Source: GCA-2732805 sp964516605
GTDB taxonomy: Bacteria; Pseudomonadota; Gammaproteobacteria; Coxiellales; Coxiellaceae
Length of the DNA stretch: 10,239 bases
Direction: 5' to 3'
Assembly: GCA_964516605.1 (NCBI GenBank)
Contig: CAZFAA010000064.1
Span: 1 to 10,239 of the forward strand
Shown: positions 6,860 to 10,239 of the stretch, piece after piece
How positions within the stretch are numbered: position 1 is the first letter of the stretch
Layout: each line of letters opens with the position of its first letter
Made by a program: the position numbers and the translations under genes
The notes under the pieces: generated by a model
Told to the model about the DNA's origin: nothing
Database searches by the model: none
What the model saw: only the letters and a program-made list of their open reading frames with translations

Positions 6860-7651
6860 TTAAAAATCAAATAAACAGTTCACAGCAGAGTCACTGAACT
6901 GACGCCCTGCTTCGATGTATTCTATCACGGTGCGTGTCGATTTCCAGCGACCATGGCGTTGAATGGCTGGCATGGAAGCCCCTTTTCTGGCAGCTTCTGT
7001 TGCAAAGCCTCGTCTCAAAGAGTGCGCTGAATACTGATCAGCATTAGCCAGCCCTACTTCTTTTGCTAATAGTTGAATGATGCGATTGACCTGAAATCCT
7101 GAAATCCCCTTATTCATGACATTGCCTATTTTTGAAACCCAGCGAAATACAAAGCCTGACCACTGACATGATGCTTGGCGCCAGTCAATCAGAGCTCTCA
7201 CCGGACAGCGGTCCTCATTACCGAACGGTATAATCACTTTCTGGCCGTCGCCTGCTTGATCGGTCTTGGATCTGGGTAATGTGATGACCACCCCATCACC
7301 CTCAAAAGACACCTGCTCCCACTTGAGAGCTACGAGCCCTGAACGACGAAAGGCGCCAAAGAAGCCTACGAGCAGCAGTGCCCTATTTCGGATATTGATT
7401 ACTAGGTCCTGCTCTTTTAGGTATTGAGTGATCCAATCGAGATCTTTGAGTCGTAGTGCTAAGGCCTGACGCTTGGGCTTGCCATGCAAGCGCGCAATAC
7501 CACGCATAGTCTTGGTGACTAGCGGTGAGTCGGTAGGATCTGAGAGGCCTTTTAGTTTCTGCCACTGGCGAATGGCTGTCAGACGCCGCGATAAAGTTCT
7601 TGGGTTATGACGATAGGCTGAATCTAATAAATAGTCGAATGTGAATAACAC
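6860..7651 (-). pseudogene. Tyrosine recombinase, N-terminally truncated
   Basis: The catalytic domain of a phage-integrase-type tyrosine recombinase is complete. It has R102 in GAFRRSGLVALKW, K129 in LPRSKTDQ, H210-x-x-R213 in SAHSLRRGF, W236 in the H/W position of HGRWKSTRTV, and the nucleophile Y245 in VIEYIEAG. From GTG 7651 there are 263 residues, whereas relatives have about 300-330. About 50 residues of the N-terminal SAM-like core-binding domain are missing, and homology starts abruptly at FDYLL. The frame stays open to a stop at 7694-7696, but that stretch has no start codon or recognisable N-terminal sequence. It precedes the two-gene operon by 18 nt and has higher GC (about 50% in a sampled line), so its origin may differ from theirs. 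It may be the former mover of the island, probably now inactive; expression from GTG 7651 cannot be excluded. Confidence 0.75.
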
Positions 7652-7738
7652 ATAAATATCGTTATTTCTAGAAGAAAAATGGATTTTTTGACCTTATTTT
7701 TGATAAAATATTGCAAGAATTTTTGGGGTTACCCCTAA
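7652..7738. other. AT-rich non-coding gap with short dyad GGGGTtACCCC
   Basis: Between the recombinase fragment and the IS3 remnant lie 87 bp of AT-rich sequence with no supported gene. It holds an 11-bp dyad, GGGGT-t-ACCCC (7725-7735), and TTCTAGAA (7666-7673). No convincing promoter for the recombinase is visible. This is where the missing 5' end of the recombinase should be, so it probably contains the deletion junction. Confidence 0.4.
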
Positions 7739-8267
7739 TAATCTTCCCGCGATTTTCCGGACACTCAACTCTTCATTTTACGCGACCAATTCAACCTTAG
7801 ATGGGGCCTTGTAGTCAATAGCGGAATACATTCTCGTTGCGTTATAATACCCTTCAAGGTCTTTTTTCATTCGCTTGCTCATTGACCAACCCACCACGGA
7901 GCGTGAATGAATATCAATGATGATGGCTAAATACAACCAACCTTCATCAGTCGGAACATAGGTTATATCACCAGCCCATTTTTGGTTGAGCGCAGTTGTT
8001 GTAAAATCTCTATTTAAAATATTTTCAAAAACAGGATTATTATGCGTAGAATCGGTGGTCACTTTAAAATTTGCGCTTTGCTATTGCTTTGATGCCTAAT
8101 TGTTTCATACGTCGTTCAACACGCGTATGACTGCAGGGTATAGATTACGCTTTCAAGGCACGGGTTATCCGTGGCGACTCATAACGTTGCTTGTTTTTCA
8201 TTTGATCACCTCTTTGTTGCTTCATAGATTTTAACAAATCGGTGTCCGTTAATTTAGGGGAAGATTA
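7739..8267 (-). mobile_element. Decayed IS3-family element with terminal inverted repeats
   Basis: The 26-bp ends TAATCTTCCC...GGACAC at 7739-7764 and, reverse-complemented, at 8267-8242 match at 20 of 26 positions and enclose IS3-type transposase remnants. The element is 529 bp, whereas intact IS3-family elements are about 1.2-1.5 kb. Both orfA and most of orfB are missing, so it is non-autonomous. The minus strand reads from the start of orfA near 8201 to the end of orfB at 7778. No unambiguous target duplication is visible. The right end lies 2 bp from the heptad tract. Confidence 0.72.
7778..8201 (-). pseudogene. IS3-family transposase remnant (fused orfA/orfB pieces)
   Basis: An ATG at 8201 with GAGG 7 nt upstream opens what was orfA (MKNKQR). 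After a large deletion the sequence jumps to the helix-turn-helix part of orfB: YESPRITRALKA, a TAA stop, then SHTRVERRMKQLGIKAIAKRKF. One extra T in the following TTTT run shifts the frame. VTTDSTHNNPVFENILNRDF and NQKWAGDITYVPTDEGWLYL then follow from GTG 8062 and include the first catalytic Asp (GDITY). After VVGWSMSKRMKKDLE a second deletion removes the second Asp and the Glu of the DDE triad and joins to the C-terminus (YYNATRMYSAIDYKAPS). There are thus two deletions, one nonsense codon and one frameshift, so no active enzyme can be made. Confidence 0.85.
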
Positions 8268-8269
8268 AT

Positions 8270-8304
8270 CTAATCGTTTACCGCTTATCGCTGACCGATT
8301 TTCA
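8270..8304 (-). repeat. Heptad repeat tract at right edge of the island
   Basis: On the minus strand, immediately after the desuccinylase TGA, five 7-bp units follow: TGAAAAT, CGGTCAG, CGATAAG, CGGTAAA, CGATTAG. TGAAAAT-CGGT and CGGTAAA-CGA are shared with the tract after ugd (5024-5051), which is in the opposite orientation and has one unit fewer. Together they bracket the island as inverted repeats. Confidence 0.55.
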
Positions 8305-9312
8305 TCAATGCCCCTCATCAAAATGCTCTTGCAGATTTTCAATTTGCTCTGCAACCAAATCAATATTTTTAAAGGTTGCAATATGAAAAATCGCGGCTCC
8401 CTCATGCACCATAGGCAAATTACTTTGACCGATAATAATTCCTGAAATAGGTGAATACAAACAATCTTCCGAAGTGTTTGTAGGATTGCCAATTTTAGCG
8501 AGCAATTCCCCTTTCTCAATACGCGCACCCAATATTTTTTTAGGCTGAATGATACCGCTTGAAGGCGCTCTGACCCAATAACTCGAACGCGCCACAGCCG
8601 AAGAGGTGATGTGTTTATCATGCTTACTAGGGCCTTCTAACATATTCAGTGTGTGCATGACATTAAGAATTCCTTTCACACCCGTCTTAATAGAAAATTC
8701 ATCAAAACGTAATGCCTCCCCGGCCTCATACACTAAAAAAGGCAAATTTTTAGTCGTTGCATAGTCACGCAGCGAACCATCGCGCAGCTTAGAGTGCAAC
8801 ACGATCGGCGCATTAAATGCTTTGGCGAGGCTTTTAATTTTATCATCATCAATATTCGTTCTGATTTGCGGTAAATTAGAGCGGTACAAAGAGCCTGTGT
8901 GTAAATCAATACAATGCGTGCTTTTATTAATAATTTCATGCGCGATAATATACGCCAGTCTCGATGCTAAAGATCCTTTTTGCGAACCAGGAAAGGCACG
9001 GTTCAAGTCACGTCGATCCATCAAATAACGGTCTTGATACAAAAAACCATACATATTCATAATCGGAATCGCAATCAGCGTACCCGATAAACGATTAACT
9101 AATTTCTTTTTTAAAATACGCCGCACAATTTCAATGCCATTCACTTCATCACCATGAATCGCAGCTGTTAAACATAAAGTGGGGCCCGCACGACGTCCAC
9201 ACAGCACATGCACAGGCATCATCAAAGGCGTACTATCATAGAGGCTCGGCATCGGTATTAGAATGATCTTTTTTTCGCCCGGCGCTATTTTTTGGCCGTG
9301 TATCGTCAGCAT
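8305..9312 (-). CDS. Succinylglutamate desuccinylase/aspartoacylase family zinc hydrolase
   Basis: This is an M14-like zinc-dependent amidohydrolase of the AstE/AspA superfamily. The zinc ligands are H53 and E56 in AIHGDEVNG and H138 in IDLHTG. RRDLNRAFPG (100-109) is the usual substrate-binding stretch, and E196 in VYEAGEA is the likely catalytic glutamate. The C-terminal 100 residues (RAPSSGIIQPKK, LYSPISGIIIG) form the beta-rich domain typical of the COG3608-like members. ATG 9312 is chosen over ATG 9318 because AGGGAGG ends directly at 9319, leaving 6 nt to 9312 and none to 9318. It gives 335 residues. It is downstream of rimK by 76 bp on the same strand, a pairing seen in many proteobacteria, and probably acts on glutamylated or N-acylated substrates related to RimK. 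The exact substrate is unknown. It is unlikely to be the arginine-catabolism enzyme AstE, because no ast genes are nearby. Confidence 0.9.
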   Translation of the reverse strand: MLTIHGQKIAPGEKKIILIPMPSLYDSTPLMMPVHVLCGRRAGPTLCLTAAIHGDEVNGIEIVRRILKKKLVNRLSGTLIAIPIMNMYGFLYQDRYLMDRRDLNRAFPGSQKGSLASRLAYIIAHEIINKSTHCIDLHTGSLYRSNLPQIRTNIDDDKIKSLAKAFNAPIVLHSKLRDGSLRDYATTKNLPFLVYEAGEALRFDEFSIKTGVKGILNVMHTLNMLEGPSKHDKHITSSAVARSSYWVRAPSSGIIQPKKILGARIEKGELLAKIGNPTNTSEDCLYSPISGIIIGQSNLPMVHEGAAIFHIATFKNIDLVAEQIENLQEHFDEGH

Positions 9313-9318
9313 GCTCAT

Positions 9319-9325
9319 CCTCCCT
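9319..9325 (-). promoter_or_regulatory. Shine-Dalgarno deciding the desuccinylase start
   Basis: AGGGAGG on the minus strand abuts ATG 9318 but lies 6 nt from ATG 9312. Only the second spacing is workable, so the protein most likely begins MLTIHGQK. Confidence 0.65.
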
Positions 9326-9388
9326 ATTCTGCCTTACCCTCGCAATACTATACCACTGGTGATTGATGGTGCGAAATTCAAAATGGGT

Positions 9389-10239
9389 TTATCCCTGATA
9401 ACGACTACGATGATTAATGGGTTTAGCGTGTTTTACAATATGATCCACAATCATTCCCGCAATGTCTTGTTGACTGACTGTCTCAATGCCCTCAAGACCT
9501 GGAGATGAATTAATTTCTAGCACTAAAGGACCGCGTTTTGAACGCAGTAAATCGACTCCTGCCAAACTTAAGCCCATCACTTTAGCGGCTTTAACCGCAA
9601 TCTCACGCTCAGCTTTGGTAATTTTAACCGGTGCTGCAGATCCACCTCGATGAATATTTGCGCGAAATTCTCCTAATTCTGCTGTGCGTTTCATCGCTGC
9701 AACAACTTTATCACCCACCACTAAACACCGCACATCTTCGCCTTTTGATTCTTTAATAAATTCCTGAATAATAATATTAGCATTTAAGCCCATCAGTGTT
9801 TGTATCACACTTTCTGCAGCTTTTTGCGTCTCAGCCAACACCACACCCACGCCCTGTGTACCTTCAATTAATTTAATCACCAGAGGTGGTCCGCCAACCA
9901 AATGAATTAAATCTTCGACATCATTAGGCGAATGTGCAAATCCTGTAACTGGCATATCTATACCACGCATAGCTAAAATTTGCTGTGAGCGTAATTTATC
10001 GCGTGAACGCGTAATAGCAATAGACGGATTAATTGAATACGTGCTCATGGCTTCAAATTGCCGCACGATAGCCGTACCATAAAACGTGCGCTTGGCGCCG
10101 ATACGCGGAATAATGGCATCGAAATTTAAAATCTTATTTTGATAACGAATGCAGGGTTTTTTGGATGTAATGTCCATGTAACACTTCAGGTAATCCACCA
10201 CCAGTGGCTCATGCCCTTTTTGCTTAATCGCTTCCACCA
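9389..10239 (-). CDS. rimK: RimK-type alpha-L-glutamate ligase, 5' end beyond window
   Basis: RimK is an ATP-grasp ligase that adds glutamate residues to the C-terminus of ribosomal protein S6 and can make poly-alpha-glutamate. The 283 codons seen align with E. coli RimK (300 residues) from about its residue 19 on. Visible motifs are FDAIIPRIG, FYGTAIVRQFE, SRDKLRSQQILAMRGIDMP, VIKLIEGTQGVGVVLAET (ATP-grasp), DVRCLVVGD, FRANIHRGGSA, and GVDLLRSKRGPLVLEINSSP with the metal-binding E and N. About 20 N-terminal residues are missing, so the GTG at 10237 is an internal valine, not the start. The stop TAA is 76 bp before the desuccinylase gene on the same strand, suggesting one transcript. Some organisms also carry a zinc protease next to rimK; none is seen here. 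Confidence 0.95.
   Translation of the reverse strand, partial: VEAIKQKGHEPLVVDYLKCYMDITSKKPCIRYQNKILNFDAIIPRIGAKRTFYGTAIVRQFEAMSTYSINPSIAITRSRDKLRSQQILAMRGIDMPVTGFAHSPNDVEDLIHLVGGPPLVIKLIEGTQGVGVVLAETQKAAESVIQTLMGLNANIIIQEFIKESKGEDVRCLVVGDKVVAAMKRTAELGEFRANIHRGGSAAPVKITKAEREIAVKAAKVMGLSLAGVDLLRSKRGPLVLEINSSPGLEGIETVSQQDIAGMIVDHIVKHAKPINHRSRYQG

Noticed and set aside
7725..7735. GGGGTtACCCC dyad as recombinase attachment site or terminator
   Set aside because: The arms are only 5 bp, no T-run follows, and no second copy is visible at the other island edge.
7736..8273. Target-site duplication around the IS3 remnant
   Set aside because: TAA occurs near both ends but not directly at the same distance from the inverted repeats, and the area is AT-rich, so the match is not convincing.
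5023..8304. Direct repeats as attL/attR for the recombinase
   Set aside because: No direct repeat of useful length was found; the only shared edge sequence is in inverted orientation and 7-bp periodic. No tRNA gene is present at either edge.
8265..8621. 118-aa minus-strand frame overlapping the desuccinylase 3' end
   Set aside because: It runs in another frame of a conserved gene, crosses the heptad tract and into the IS border, and shows no protein-like features.
10235..10237. GTG at 10237 as the rimK start
   Set aside because: Alignment with E. coli RimK shows about 19 residues are still missing before this codon, so it is an internal valine.
1..10239. CRISPR array, tRNA, rRNA or riboswitch
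   Set aside because: I saw no spaced direct repeats, cloverleaf-like sequence or known riboswitch motif on either strand.

Overview
The window looks like a piece of a moderately AT-rich gammaproteobacterial chromosome. It combines an LPS inner-core heptose operon (hldE-hldD), a UDP-glucose dehydrogenase and a RimK plus desuccinylase pair, interrupted by an accessory island. A Legionellales/Coxiellaceae-like host, possibly living inside other cells, is my guess from gene style. It is not shown by a marker gene.

Layout: (1) 1-939, minus strand: the N-terminal 313 codons of a gene I do not recognise, running off the left edge. In front of it are a sigma70-like promoter and a perfect 12-bp inverted repeat. 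(2) 1044-3466, minus strand: hldE then hldD, overlapping by ATGA. Together they encode the kinase, adenylyltransferase and epimerase steps to ADP-L-glycero-D-manno-heptose. (3) 3467-3663: divergent promoter region, with a 26-bp AT-rich dyad on the hldE side and an extended -10 on the ugd side. (4) 3664-5022, plus strand: ugd, which makes UDP-glucuronate. (5) 5024-8304: an accessory island between two convergent core genes. From left to right it holds a heptad repeat tract, the 3' remnant of an IS5-family transposase, a minus-strand operon of a DUF2971 protein and a PD-(D/E)XK nuclease-like protein (about 20-32% GC in sampled lines, against about 45-50% outside), an N-terminally truncated tyrosine recombinase, a heavily deleted IS3-family element, and a second heptad tract in inverted orientation. 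(6) 8305-10239, minus strand: rimK (5' end beyond the window) followed by a zinc-dependent succinylglutamate desuccinylase/aspartoacylase-family gene, a pairing often seen with RimK.

The core genes serve the cell envelope (heptose and glucuronate precursors) and peptide/protein glutamylation. The island is the part worth a second look. Its two low-GC genes are co-transcribed, nearly abutting, and sit behind a recombinase between transposase remnants, which fits a small transferred module, perhaps defensive. The matching 7-bp-periodic repeat tracts directly after the ugd and desuccinylase stop codons mark the island edges closely.
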